This document shows, piece after piece, positions 50,869 through 59,513 of a DNA stretch of 64,000 nucleotides. Positions within the stretch are counted from its first letter, which is position 1. Every line of letters begins with the position of its first letter. Location: NCBI RefSeq assembly GCF_015690355.1, contig NZ_JADPRT010000021.1:62001-126000 (forward strand), given 5' to 3'. The position numbers and the translations under genes were made by a program. The DNA is from Streptacidiphilus fuscans (GTDB lineage Bacteria > Actinomycetota > Actinomycetes > Streptomycetales > Streptomycetaceae). The notes beneath the pieces were generated by a model. That model had not been told where the DNA came from, did no database searches, and saw nothing but the letters and a program-made list of their open reading frames with translations.

Positions 50869-52194
50869 CTATTCCCCCGGGCGCCCCAGCGCGCGGTAGG
50901 TCCAGCCCGCGGAGCGCCACTTGTGCGGGTCGAGGACGTTGCGGCCGTCGAGGATGCGGCGTTCGGCGACGAGGGGGCCCAGCTCGGCCGGGTCGAGGTC
51001 GCGGAATTCCTGCCACTCGGTCAGGTGGAGGACAACGTGGGCGCCGGTCGCGGCCTCGTGCGCGGTCGGCGCGAAGGAGAGGCCGGGGAAGAGCTTGCGG
51101 GCGTTGTCCATGGCCTTGGGGTCGTAGACGGTGACCTGGCCGCCCTGGAGTTGGATCTGGGCGGCGACGTTGAGCGCGGGGGAGTCGCGGACGTCGTCCG
51201 AGTTGGGCTTGAAGGCCGCGCCGAGAACGGCGATCCGCTGGCCCAGGAAGCCGCCGCCGAGCTGCTCGCGGGCCAGCTCGACCATCCGCGAGCGGCGGCG
51301 CATGTTGATCGAGTCGACCTCGCGGAGGAAGGTCAGCGCCTGGTCCGCGCCCAACTCGCCCGCGCGGGCCATGAAGGCGCGGATGTCCTTGGGCAGGCAG
51401 CCGCCGCCGAAGCCCAGGCCGGAGTTGAGGAACTTGCCGCCGATCCGCTCGTCGTAGGCGAGCGCCCCGGCCAGCTGGACCACGTCCGCGCCTGAGGCCT
51501 CGCAGACCTCGGCCATGGCGTTGATGAAGGAGATCTTGGTCGCCAGGAAGGAGTTGGCCGCGGCCTTGACCAGTTCCGAGGTGGCGAAGTCGGTCACCAC
51601 CATCGGGACGCCCGCCTCCAGCAGCGGGGCGTAGACCTCGCGCAGCACCGCCTCGGCGCGCGGGCTGCGGGTGCCGACCACCAGGCGGTCCGGGTGCAGG
51701 GTGTCCTGCACGGCGTAACCCTCGCGCAGGAACTCCGGGTTCCAGGCCAGCTCGATGGTGTCGGCGATGTCGGCCGGTGCGCCGGACGCCATCCGCTCGG
51801 CCAGCCGGGCCGCGCTGCCGACCGGGACGGTCGACTTGCCGACGACCACCGCTCCCTCGCGCAGGTGCGGCGCGAGGGAGTCGAAGGCGGCCTCGACGTA
51901 GGACATGTCGCAGGCGAACTCGCCCTTGCGCTGCGGTGTGTTGGTGCAGACGAAGTGCACCTCACCGAAGGCGCCGGCCTCCGCCCAGTCGGTGGTGAAC
52001 CGCAGCCGGCCCGAGACGACGTGCTTCTGCAGCAGTTCGTCGAGGCCCGGCTCGTACATCGGGGACCGCCCCTGGGAGAGCGTCGCGATCTTCTCCGGGA
52101 CGATGTCCAGGCCCAGCACCTCATAGCCGAGCTCGGCCATACAGGCAGCGTGGGTCGCGCCCAGGTATCCGGTTCCGATGACGGTGATCCTCAT
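50869..52194 (-). CDS. UDP-glucose 6-dehydrogenase
   Basis: A 441-residue enzyme that oxidises UDP-glucose (or a similar nucleotide sugar) to the uronic acid with two NAD+. Domains in order: NAD-binding (MRITVIGTGYLGATHA), central, and UDP-binding. The catalytic Cys266 lies in GFGGGCLPKD. VCTNTPQ and AFKPNSDDVRDSP are diagnostic. The start is ATG 52194. The purine permease gene ends 11 bases upstream, so they are likely co-transcribed although unrelated in function. Its product would feed wall or capsule polymers; LCP and GT2 genes at the right end of the window fit that loosely. Confidence 0.93.
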   Translation of the reverse strand: MRITVIGTGYLGATHAACMAELGYEVLGLDIVPEKIATLSQGRSPMYEPGLDELLQKHVVSGRLRFTTDWAEAGAFGEVHFVCTNTPQRKGEFACDMSYVEAAFDSLAPHLREGAVVVGKSTVPVGSAARLAERMASGAPADIADTIELAWNPEFLREGYAVQDTLHPDRLVVGTRSPRAEAVLREVYAPLLEAGVPMVVTDFATSELVKAAANSFLATKISFINAMAEVCEASGADVVQLAGALAYDERIGGKFLNSGLGFGGGCLPKDIRAFMARAGELGADQALTFLREVDSINMRRRSRMVELAREQLGGGFLGQRIAVLGAAFKPNSDDVRDSPALNVAAQIQLQGGQVTVYDPKAMDNARKLFPGLSFAPTAHEAATGAHVVLHLTEWQEFRDLDPAELGPLVAERRILDGRNVLDPHKWRSAGWTYRALGRPGE

Positions 52195-52205
52195 GGCCCG
52201 GGACT

Positions 52206-53630
52206 CTACCCGGTCGGTGCTCCGGCCCGGTCGGGCGTGATGTCGGCCACCAGCGGAAGTTGTGCAGGTGCTGTGGGCTTGCGTCGTCCGAGCTGGTTGA
52301 AGAAGACATTCAGGGCGATCGCGACCAGGCAGCCCGCGCTGATCCCGGAGTTCATCACGGTCTGCACCAGCTGCGGGAAGTGGGCGTAGAAGGTGGGCGC
52401 GGCGATCGGCAGCACGCCGAAGCCGAGCGCGACGGCGACGGTGAGCAGGTTGCCGTTCTCCTCCAGCTTGGCGCCGGTCAGCGTCCGGACGCCGCTCGCG
52501 GTGACCGTGCCGAACAGCGCCAGCCCGGCGCCGCCGAGCACCGGCTGCGGCACCACGTTGACCAGGGCGCCGGCCACGGGGAAGAGGCCGAGCAGGATCA
52601 GGATCACGCCGCTGGTCGCCACCACGAACCGGCTGCGCACTCTGGTGAGCGCGATCAGCCCGATGTTCTGGGCGAAGGCGGTGGTCGCGAAGCCGTTGAG
52701 ACAGGCCGCCAGCAGGGTCGCCGCGCCGTCGGCGCGCAGGCCGCCCTCGATGGTGCGGGCGTCGGCCGGGCGCTCCACGATCTCGCCGAGGGCGAGCAGG
52801 TCGGCAGTGCTCTCGGTCATCGAGACGAGCATCACGATCAGCATCGAGATGATCGCGCCCGCCTGGAAGGTCGGCGCCCCGAAGTGGAACGGCGACGGGA
52901 CCGCGAAGACCGGGACGTGGCTGATCGCACCCAAGTTGCTCTTGCCCAGCGGGATCGCCAGGAGCGTTCCGGCGACCAGGCCGAGCAGGATCGAGATGGA
53001 GCCGAGGAACCCGCTGAGGAACCGGTTCAGGACCAGCACCACCGCCAGCGTCACGCCCGCCAGGGCGATGTTCGCCACCGAGCCGTAGTCGGGCGCGGAG
53101 GCGTTGCCGCCCTGGGCCCAGCCGGCCGCGACCGGGAAGAGGGACAACCCGATCAGCGTGATCACCGTGCCGCTGACCACGGGCGGGAAGAAGCGGTTCA
53201 GCTTGCCGAACCAGGGCGCGACGAAGAAGGTCGCCGCACCGGCGATCAGCAGCGCACCGTAGATGGCGGGCAGCGCCTGACCGGGATGGGACTGCTTCAC
53301 GATCGACAGCATCGGGGCGACGCTGGCGAAGCTGATGCCGTTGACGAACGGCAGCCGGGAGCCGACCCGCCAGACGCCGAGCGTCTGCAGCAGCGTGGCC
53401 AGGCCAGAGGTGAGGAGAGCCGCGCCGATCAGCAGCGTGAGCTCGGTGCCCGAAAGCCCGCAGGCGGTGCCGACGATCAGGGGCGGGGCGACGACGCCCG
53501 CGTACATCGCCGCGATGTGCTGCAGTCCGTAGGCGACGAGTTTGGGTGGGGACAGGACTTCGTCGACGGGGTGGGGCGCGGGAGGAGCGGGATCGCCGGG
53601 AGAGGCGGGAGAGGCGGGAGAAGCAGGCAC
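52206..53630 (-). CDS. NCS2 family purine permease (xanthine/urate type)
   Basis: A 474-residue membrane transporter of the nucleobase-cation symporter-2 family, most like bacterial xanthine or uric acid carriers. Markers are LQHIAAMYAGVVAPPLIVG in helix 1, the QH pair typical of purine carriers, and the signature FAQNIGLIALTRVRSR. About 14 hydrophobic segments are present. GTG 53630 has GGAGG six bases before it; the frame runs further upstream without support. The first 25 residues are a Pro/Ala/Ser low-complexity tail (ASPASPASPGDP) encoded by short repeats. Confidence 0.92.
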   Translation of the reverse strand: MPASPASPASPGDPAPPAPHPVDEVLSPPKLVAYGLQHIAAMYAGVVAPPLIVGTACGLSGTELTLLIGAALLTSGLATLLQTLGVWRVGSRLPFVNGISFASVAPMLSIVKQSHPGQALPAIYGALLIAGAATFFVAPWFGKLNRFFPPVVSGTVITLIGLSLFPVAAGWAQGGNASAPDYGSVANIALAGVTLAVVLVLNRFLSGFLGSISILLGLVAGTLLAIPLGKSNLGAISHVPVFAVPSPFHFGAPTFQAGAIISMLIVMLVSMTESTADLLALGEIVERPADARTIEGGLRADGAATLLAACLNGFATTAFAQNIGLIALTRVRSRFVVATSGVILILLGLFPVAGALVNVVPQPVLGGAGLALFGTVTASGVRTLTGAKLEENGNLLTVAVALGFGVLPIAAPTFYAHFPQLVQTVMNSGISAGCLVAIALNVFFNQLGRRKPTAPAQLPLVADITPDRAGAPTG

Positions 53631-53741
53631 TCGGGACCTCCATGGGGGTGGCCAGGGCGAGGCAAAATTCCGCGATGTGGTATCCGCTTTTCGATTGAAG
53701 GAAAACGTAGGTGTGCCCAAGAGGCGCGTCAACAGAATGTG

Positions 53742-53756
53742 TCATCATTTGGATGA
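53742..53756. promoter_or_regulatory. Inverted repeat upstream of the purine permease (candidate operator)
   Basis: TCATC-ATTTG-GATGA, within an AT-richer 150-base stretch upstream of the permease start at 53630. The location, about 110 bases before the GTG, and the symmetry suggest an operator or upstream promoter element. No known purine-regulator consensus is claimed. Confidence 0.4.
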
Positions 53757-53772
53757 TCGTCCAAGGGCATGG

Positions 53773-53810
53773 AAAAACACCGAACCCCCGGCCTCGGGCC
53801 GGGGGTTCGG
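53773..53810 (-). terminator. Rho-independent terminator of the HAD-SMR operon
   Basis: CCGAACCCCCGGCC (53780-53793) and GGCCGGGGGTTCGG (53797-53810) form a perfect 14-base-pair stem with a 3-base loop. Read on the minus strand the stem is followed by TGTTTTT, so it is a canonical intrinsic terminator, placed 27 bases after the SMR gene. Confidence 0.92.
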
Positions 53811-53836
53811 GCAGGTCGGGCGCAGGTCGGGTCGGG

Positions 53837-54163
53837 TCAGGAGTGCGCGGTGCCACCGAGGTTGAGCGCGACGACGCCGACGATGATCAGTGCGATGCCG
53901 AGCACCTTCCACAGGTTCACGCCCTCGCCGAGGAAGACGAACCCGATGGCCGCGACCACGGCCGTGCCCGCACCCGACCAGATCGCGTACGCCGTGCTCG
54001 CCGGGATCTGCTTGAGTGCCTGGCTGAGCAGCGCGAACGAGGCCACGTAGCCGAGGATCACGACGATGCTCGGAAGCAGCCGGGTGAACCCGTAGGTGTA
54101 CTTCAGGGAGACGGTGGCGCAGATCTCCGAGCTGATGGCGAGAGCCAGGAACAGTGCAGGCAT
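53837..54163 (-). CDS. SMR family multidrug efflux protein
   Basis: A 108-residue, four-helix transporter of the small multidrug resistance family. Glu13 in the first helix (ALAISSEICATVSLKYT) is the conserved proton- and drug-binding residue. The second and third helices carry the expected GYVASFALLSQALKQIP and AYAIWSGAGTAVVA blocks. A single-gene homodimeric EmrE-like pump is expected, as no second SMR gene is adjacent. GGAGG lies 12 bases before the ATG. It is downstream of the HAD gene by 33 bases and is followed by an intrinsic terminator. Confidence 0.94.
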   Translation of the reverse strand: MPALFLALAISSEICATVSLKYTYGFTRLLPSIVVILGYVASFALLSQALKQIPASTAYAIWSGAGTAVVAAIGFVFLGEGVNLWKVLGIALIIVGVVALNLGGTAHS

Positions 54164-54196
54164 GATCGGAAACTACCTCCCCGTCGGCGCCGGGCC

Positions 54197-54871
54197 TCAG
54201 GCGGCGGCGGTGTCGTCCAGCAGACGCTGCAGCAGCGCCAGGTCGACGTCGAGCAGGCTGCGCACCACGGCGCGCCCTGGGGCGGGGAGGATCGGCGTCA
54301 GCGACGGCACGGCGACGACGGCCACCCCGGCGGCCTCGGCGGAGGCGACGCCGGTGGGGGTGTCCTCCACGGCGATGCAGGAGTCCGGCGTGGCGCCGAG
54401 CGCGCTCACGGCGGCGAGGTAGGGGTCCGGCGCGGGCTTGGTCAGCGGCGTCTCCCCGGCGGCGAACGACGTCACGAAGCGACGCCGCCCGAGCGCGTCC
54501 AGCACGAGGTCCACGACGTGCCGCGGCGAGGCGGAGACCAGCGCGGTGGCGATGCCCGCGTCCGCGAGCCCGTCCAGCAGCTCCAGCGCGCCGGGCAGCG
54601 GGACGACCTGCTGCGCGACCAGCTCGACAAAGCGGTGGTCCAGCCCACTGGCGATCGACGCCTCGCTGCGCGTGCCGTTGCTCGCACGGAAGAGGTACGC
54701 GGCGGTGTGCGCGACGGCCTGGCCGAGCACGTCGGGGACGTCGTCGTCTCCCAATGTCAGCCCGAGCGTCCGTGCCTCGTCCGCTGCCGCTTGCCACCAC
54801 AGCCCTTCGGTGTCGACGAGGGTCCCGTCCATGTCAAACAGAACGGCCTGCAGGGTGGCGCGGCTGGGCAC
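54197..54871 (-). CDS. HAD superfamily phosphatase (beta-phosphoglucomutase-like)
   Basis: A 224-residue HAD hydrolase. Motif I FDMDGTLVD gives the nucleophile and acid Asp pair near residues 13-15. Motif II is the Ser in TALVSASPRH, motif III the Lys in TKPAPDPYL, and motif IV VEDTPTGVASAEAAG. The alpha-helical cap lies between motif I and II, as in beta-phosphoglucomutase and phosphoglycolate phosphatase relatives. GTG 54871 with GGAG upstream is chosen. The substrate is unknown. It heads a two-gene unit with the SMR pump. Confidence 0.9.
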   Translation of the reverse strand: MPSRATLQAVLFDMDGTLVDTEGLWWQAAADEARTLGLTLGDDDVPDVLGQAVAHTAAYLFRASNGTRSEASIASGLDHRFVELVAQQVVPLPGALELLDGLADAGIATALVSASPRHVVDLVLDALGRRRFVTSFAAGETPLTKPAPDPYLAAVSALGATPDSCIAVEDTPTGVASAEAAGVAVVAVPSLTPILPAPGRAVVRSLLDVDLALLQRLLDDTAAA

Positions 54872-54925
54872 GAGGCTCCGCCTTTCGTATAGGGAGGATT
54901 GGGTTACAGATACGGGCAAAGGGGA

Positions 54926-55057
54926 TGTTGCAACACCTCAGGGGCGCGGGGAACTGCGCGAGAACCACCCTGTGCGGATGGCCCTGCGCGTTCGGGCACT
55001 CACCGCCTCGGTGGCTTGCCGCACAGTTCTCCCTGCGCCCCTAAGGAAGTTGCAACT
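54926..55057. repeat. Dispersed palindromic intergenic repeat, copy E
   Basis: The left end GTTGCAACACCTCAGGGGCG and core GGGGCGCGGGGAACTGCGCG are intact. The right end is a decayed mirror (CACAGTTCTCCCTGCGCCCC), ending TTGCAACT at 55057. The middle CACCCTGTGCGGATGGCCCT is shared with copies B and C. It lies between the HAD gene start and the end of the ABC ATPase gene. Confidence 0.88.
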
Positions 55058-56226
55058 CAGCGGCGCGCGTCCACCAGGACGGCCCGCTCCGGCAGGCTCA
55101 CGCTCACGCCCGTGCCCGCGGGCAGCCCCGCCGCGTCATGGGTGGAGAGGTCCGCCTTGACCGACGTGCCGTCGGGCAGCTGAATGGTGAGACGGGTGCT
55201 CGCGCCCAGGAACATGCTGGCGGTGATGATCGCGCCCTGCCCGCCGCCCGCAGTGACGACGACGTTCTCCGGGCGGATCAGCACGTCCGCGTCCCCGCGG
55301 ACCTCGCCGCCGGCCTCCACGGGCAGCCGCTGGCCGAGGAGTTCGACGGTCTTGCCGTCGGCGTCCACGACACCGGGGATGCGGTTCATCGTGCCGACGA
55401 ACTCCGCCACGAACGCCGTCGCGGGACGCGCGTACAGCTCGGCGGGGGTGTCGCACTGCTCCAGGCGGCCCGCGTGCATGACGGCGACGCGGTCGGCCAT
55501 GGACAGCGCCTCCTCCTGGTCGTGCGTCACGAACAGCGTGGTGATGCCCAGTTCCTGCTGGAGGCGACGGATCTCCTCGCGCAGGTTCTCGCGGACCTTC
55601 GCGTCCAGCGCGGACAGCGGCTCGTCGAGCAGCAGCACGCGGGGGCGCAGGGCCAGGGCGCGCGCCAGCGCGATGCGCTGCTGCTGGCCGCCGGACAGCT
55701 GGTGCGGGTAGCGGTCGCCGTGGGTCGGCAGACCCACCAGCTCCAGCAGCTCGTCGGCGCGCTTGCGGCGCTCCGCCGCGCCGACCTTGCGCATCTTCAG
55801 GCCGAAGGCGACGTTGTCACGGGCGTTCAGGTGCGGGAAGAGGCTGTAGGACTGGAACACCATGCCCGCGTCACGGCGATGCGCGGGTATGCGGGTCACG
55901 TCCTCGCCGTCGACCAGGACCTGTCCGGAGTCCGGGGTCTCGAAGCCCGCCAGCATCCGCAGCGCGGTCGTCTTGCCGCAGCCGGAGGGGCCGAGCAGGG
56001 CCACCAACTCGCCCGGGTTGACGGTCAGGTCGAGGCCGTCGAGCGCGGTGGTCGCACCGAAGGTGCGGCGCAGGCCGACGAACCGGACCGTCGCGCCCGT
56101 GGAGTTGCCGGCGCTGTCAGTGGCGGGTGCTTTGCTGGAAACCGAAGTGGCAGCAGTGCCGTCCGTCGGCCCCGCAGGGGACGGCACGGCAGCGACGGAC
56201 GTCGCGGGCGCGGGGTCGGTGGTCAT
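55057..56226 (-). CDS. ABC transporter ATPase (spermidine/putrescine-iron type)
   Basis: A 389-residue ATPase of an ABC importer. The first ~45 residues are Ala/Ser/Thr-rich and probably unstructured. The nucleotide-binding domain has Walker A GPSGCGKT, Q-loop FQSYSLFPH, signature LSGGQQQR, Walker B VLLLDEPLSALD and switch His in VTHDQEEAL. Residues ~285-389 form the TOBE domain seen in polyamine, iron and phosphonate importers. ATG 56226 has AGGAG five bases upstream. It is the last gene of the operon lipoprotein, permease, permease, ATPase. Confidence 0.93.
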   Translation of the reverse strand: MTTDPAPATSVAAVPSPAGPTDGTAATSVSSKAPATDSAGNSTGATVRFVGLRRTFGATTALDGLDLTVNPGELVALLGPSGCGKTTALRMLAGFETPDSGQVLVDGEDVTRIPAHRRDAGMVFQSYSLFPHLNARDNVAFGLKMRKVGAAERRKRADELLELVGLPTHGDRYPHQLSGGQQQRIALARALALRPRVLLLDEPLSALDAKVRENLREEIRRLQQELGITTLFVTHDQEEALSMADRVAVMHAGRLEQCDTPAELYARPATAFVAEFVGTMNRIPGVVDADGKTVELLGQRLPVEAGGEVRGDADVLIRPENVVVTAGGGQGAIITASMFLGASTRLTIQLPDGTSVKADLSTHDAAGLPAGTGVSVSLPERAVLVDARR

Positions 56227-56313
56227 GGACACTCCTGAAACTCCTCGGAGGCGAAGCTGGGGCGGTGGTGCAAGCTCGGTGGGGGTGCGGTGCTGGTCGG
56301 TTGTGCGCGTTCG

Positions 56314-57237
56314 TCAGTTGTTCTCGTTCGCGCCGGCCTTGCGGCGACCGCCACCGGCGGAGAGCACGAGCAGCAGCAGCCAGGTGAGCAGCAGGCTGAC
56401 GATGGAGACGGCCACGGTCACCGGGCCCTGCCCGGCGCTGTTGCCGTTGACGATCCAGACCGCGAACGGCACGTAGCCGAGGATCGAGGCCACGGTGAAC
56501 TCGCCGAGCACCAGCGCCAGGGTGATGAACGCGGTGTTCAGCAGGGAGGTGCGCATGTTCGGCAGGATCACGGTGACGATCGCGCGGGCCCGGCTCGCGC
56601 CGTTGTTTTGCGCGGCCTCCAGCAGCGTGCGGACGTCCAGGGCGCGCACCCCGGCGTCCAGCGTGCGGTAGGCCAGCGGCAGCGCCATGACCACGTACGC
56701 GAGCAGCAGCACCACAGGGAAGTTGGCGCTCTGCGCGAGCACGAACGTCTTGTAGAACGGCGTCGGCATCAGGTTGTCGTTGCACCAGCGCAGCACGGCC
56801 GTGATGCCTGCGGTCAGCGCGATCGACGGGACCACCAGCGGCAGGGTGCAGGTCAACTCGACGACGGTGCGCAGCCTCGGGCTGCCCAGCCGGACGGCGA
56901 CCACGGTCGGCACCAGCAGCAGGTAGACCAGCACGATGGTGCCGGCCGCCAGCAGCAGCGAGAGCTGCAGCGCGGGCCAGAGGCCGGGAACGCTGAAGAT
57001 CTGCTTGTAGGCGTCGAGGCTGAAGCCCGAGGGGGAGTTGTCGACGGTGAACCAGAGCGTCGAGACCATCGGGGTGAGGAAGTACAGCCCCGCGATCAGC
57101 AGCACCGCGGCGCGTCCGAAGCGGATGCGGCCGAGCCGGGCCAGCACGCCCGGTCGCGGGCGGCCCGGGGTGCGGGCGTCGCCTGCGCCGACCGGGCCGG
57201 TCTGGGTCGACGGGGCGGGGACGGTCACACCAGCCAT
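56314..57237 (-). CDS. ABC transporter permease 2
   Basis: A 307-residue inner-membrane permease with about six helices after a 45-residue Pro/Gly-rich N-terminus. The cytoplasmic EAA loop, EAAQNNGASRARA and following ILPNMR, contacts the ATPase. ATG 57237 overlaps the end of the first permease gene by 13 bases, showing coupling. Helices begin near AAVLLIAGLYFLTPMVST. It belongs to the binding-protein-dependent MetI-like superfamily, iron/polyamine/phosphonate branch. Confidence 0.92.
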   Translation of the reverse strand: MAGVTVPAPSTQTGPVGAGDARTPGRPRPGVLARLGRIRFGRAAVLLIAGLYFLTPMVSTLWFTVDNSPSGFSLDAYKQIFSVPGLWPALQLSLLLAAGTIVLVYLLLVPTVVAVRLGSPRLRTVVELTCTLPLVVPSIALTAGITAVLRWCNDNLMPTPFYKTFVLAQSANFPVVLLLAYVVMALPLAYRTLDAGVRALDVRTLLEAAQNNGASRARAIVTVILPNMRTSLLNTAFITLALVLGEFTVASILGYVPFAVWIVNGNSAGQGPVTVAVSIVSLLLTWLLLLVLSAGGGRRKAGANENN

Positions 57238-58109
57238 CGGGCACTCCGGCGTTGCAGGGGGAGGTAGATGACCATGACCAGGGTGGCGATGACCACCATG
57301 TCCAGGCTCATGGCCAGGGCCACGTTGGTGGCGTCGGCCGACACGTTGCCGTTGAGCGCGGTGGCGATCTGCAGCGTGATCAGCGGGACGCTCGCGCCGA
57401 CCATGGCCGCGGCGGTCGCGTAGGCGGCGAAGGCCGAGCCGAAGAGCAGCACGAACCCGCCGAGCAGCGAGGGGAAGAGCACCGGCAGCGCCACGTGACG
57501 CCAGTACTGCCAGGTCGTCGCGCCGTTGTTCTGCGCGGCCTCGCGCCACTGGCGGCGCAGGCCGTCCAGGGACGGGATGACGCTCAGCACCATCAGCGGG
57601 ATCAGGAAGTAGAGGTAGACCATGGTCAGGCCGTTGAAGGAGTAGAGACTCCAGCCGTGCTGGTCCAGGTGCAGGTGGGTGGTCAGCACACCGGCGTTGC
57701 CCAGCGTGGAGATGAACGCGAAGGCCAGCGGCACGCCACCGAAGTTGGCGAGCACGCCGGAGGCGCTCAGCACCGCGTGGCGCAGCAGCCGGAACCGCGA
57801 GGTGACCACGGCCTGCGCCAGCAGCAGCCCGAACACCACGCCGATCAGCGCGGCGAGCGCGGACAGCTTGACGCTGCCGATCAGCGCGTCGAGGTAGCCG
57901 CCCTGCAGCGAGGCGGACAGGTTGCCCATCGTGTACTGGCTGGGCTTGCCCGGGTTGTAGGTGGTGAACGCACCGTAGGCCATGGCCAGGGCGGGCACCC
58001 CGAAGGCCACGGCGACGAAGAGCAGCAGCGGAAGGACGGCGAACCGGCCCGCCGCCGCCTTGCGCAGGCGGCGGCGGACGGGCGTCGCGCTCAGGGGAGC
58101 GGTGCTCAC
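57225..58109 (-). CDS. ABC transporter permease 1
   Basis: A 294-residue permease with about six membrane segments. The EAA loop reads EAAQNNGATTWQYWR followed by ALPVLFPSLLGG. The GTG start overlaps the stop of the solute-binding lipoprotein gene (GTGA, 58106-58109), and its own end overlaps permease 2. Together the two permeases should form the heterodimeric channel of the importer. Confidence 0.91.
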   Translation of the reverse strand: MSTAPLSATPVRRRLRKAAAGRFAVLPLLLFVAVAFGVPALAMAYGAFTTYNPGKPSQYTMGNLSASLQGGYLDALIGSVKLSALAALIGVVFGLLLAQAVVTSRFRLLRHAVLSASGVLANFGGVPLAFAFISTLGNAGVLTTHLHLDQHGWSLYSFNGLTMVYLYFLIPLMVLSVIPSLDGLRRQWREAAQNNGATTWQYWRHVALPVLFPSLLGGFVLLFGSAFAAYATAAAMVGASVPLITLQIATALNGNVSADATNVALAMSLDMVVIATLVMVIYLPLQRRSARWLV

Positions 58110-59269
58110 CCGGCGATGGCCTTCGACCAGTTGGAGGCGACGACAGCCTTGGCGGCGGTGATCTGCGCCTGCGACGGGATCGGGGCGGTGCCGGAGACGG
58201 CGGGCAGCTTGGCGGCCAGCGAGGCGTTCAGGGTGCCGGCGCTCTTCATGGCGTCGAACAGGACCGGGCGGGCGAAGCCGCCGAGGAAGCCGTTCTGGCC
58301 GTCGGTGGAGTAGAGGAACTCCTCCCACAGGCGGGCAGCCGCCGGGTGCGGCGCCCACTTGTTGATGGCCTGGTTGTAGTAGGACGCGTACAGGCCGTCC
58401 GTCGGGACGTTGACCTGCCAGTTGATGCCCTTGGACTGGAACTCGGCGGCGTAGCCGGCGTTCAGGTAGTCCCAGTCGATGCTGATCGGGGTCTCGCCCG
58501 ACTCGACGGTGGCCTGCGTCGACTGGACCGGGTTGAAGTTGCCGGACTTCTTCAGCTTGCCGAAGAAGTCGATGCCCGGCTGGATGTTGCTCAGCGAACC
58601 GCCGTTGGCCAGCGCCGCGGCGTAGACGCCGGAGAAGGCCGCGTTGGCCTGCGTCGGGTCACCGTTGAGCGCGACCATGCCCTTGTACTCGGGCTTGAGC
58701 AGGTCGGCGAAGGTCTTCGGGCACTCCTTGACCTTGCCGGCGTTGCAGCCGATGGAGATGTAGCCGCCGTAGTCGTTGAACCAGCTGCCGTCCGTGGCGG
58801 CCTGGCCGGCCGGGATCTCGGCGAAGTTGGCGACCTTGTACGGCGCGAACAGGCCCTGCTGCTGGCCGGTGAGGGCGAAGGCGCCACCGACGTCGACGAC
58901 GTCGGGCGCGCGGTCCTGACTCTTGCGCGTGGTGATCGCGTTGATCTCGTCCTGGCTGGAGCCCTCGGGGTTCTCGTCGCTGATCTGGATGCCGTACTTC
59001 TTGGTGAACTCGGCCATCAGCGTGCCGTAGTTGGCCCAGTCGCTCGGCAGGGTGATCACGTTGAGGTGACCCTCCTGCTTCGCGGCGGCGATCAGCTGGT
59101 TCATCCCACCGAAGTCCGAGACGGAGGTGGCGGTGGAGGCCTTGGCCGAGTCAGAGGAGGACCCGCTGCCGCCGTTGACGGAGGCTGCGGAACCACAGGC
59201 GGTGAGCGCGAGGGCTGAGGCGACCAGTACGCCGGTAAGCGCGGCGGCCCGGGCAGGGGTGGAGGTCAC
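58106..59269 (-). CDS. ABC transporter solute-binding lipoprotein
   Basis: A 387-residue extracytoplasmic binding protein. The signal peptide ends in a lipobox LTAC, with Cys25 as the lipidated residue. The mature part after a Ser/Gly linker is a two-lobe family 1/6-like fold (EGHLNVITLPSDWANYGTLM, WFNDYGGYISIGCNAGKVKE) similar to Fe3+, thiamine or 2-aminoethylphosphonate binding proteins. It is first in the importer operon and divergent from a HutC-type GntR gene. The ligand is not evident; an organic acid, phosphonate or amine are all possible. Confidence 0.9.
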   Translation of the reverse strand: MTSTPARAAALTGVLVASALALTACGSAASVNGGSGSSSDSAKASTATSVSDFGGMNQLIAAAKQEGHLNVITLPSDWANYGTLMAEFTKKYGIQISDENPEGSSQDEINAITTRKSQDRAPDVVDVGGAFALTGQQQGLFAPYKVANFAEIPAGQAATDGSWFNDYGGYISIGCNAGKVKECPKTFADLLKPEYKGMVALNGDPTQANAAFSGVYAAALANGGSLSNIQPGIDFFGKLKKSGNFNPVQSTQATVESGETPISIDWDYLNAGYAAEFQSKGINWQVNVPTDGLYASYYNQAINKWAPHPAAARLWEEFLYSTDGQNGFLGGFARPVLFDAMKSAGTLNASLAAKLPAVSGTAPIPSQAQITAAKAVVASNWSKAIAG

Positions 59270-59302
59270 GTTGGGCTCCTGAGGGGGCGTCAGTTGCTAA
59301 TC

Positions 59303-59318
59303 ACTTGTCCGAACAAGT
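59303..59318. promoter_or_regulatory. GntR/HutC-type operator between the ABC operon and its regulator
   Basis: ACTTGTCCGAACAAGT is a perfect inverted repeat of six bases around CCGA, 34 bases before the lipoprotein start. It has the GT-N-AC core of HutC-subfamily sites and recalls the DasR site type. It lies in the 244-base divergent gap, so the GntR regulator at 59514 is the natural binder. No other strong feature is seen in the gap. Confidence 0.7.
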
Positions 59319-59513
59319 CGATGACAGTACGCCCGAGCTTGGTGACTGGATGGTTAACAGGACATCAACGCCCGCATGCCATTGCCCATCGGATTCCTCT
59401 GCTCTGGATGGGCATTTCGCTGGTCGCGCACGTAACGGTACGATCACGCCGCCGGCCCGAATACGACGGCAGTAGATTGACGGGTCGAACGAGGACGGAC
59501 TGAGGAGCGCACT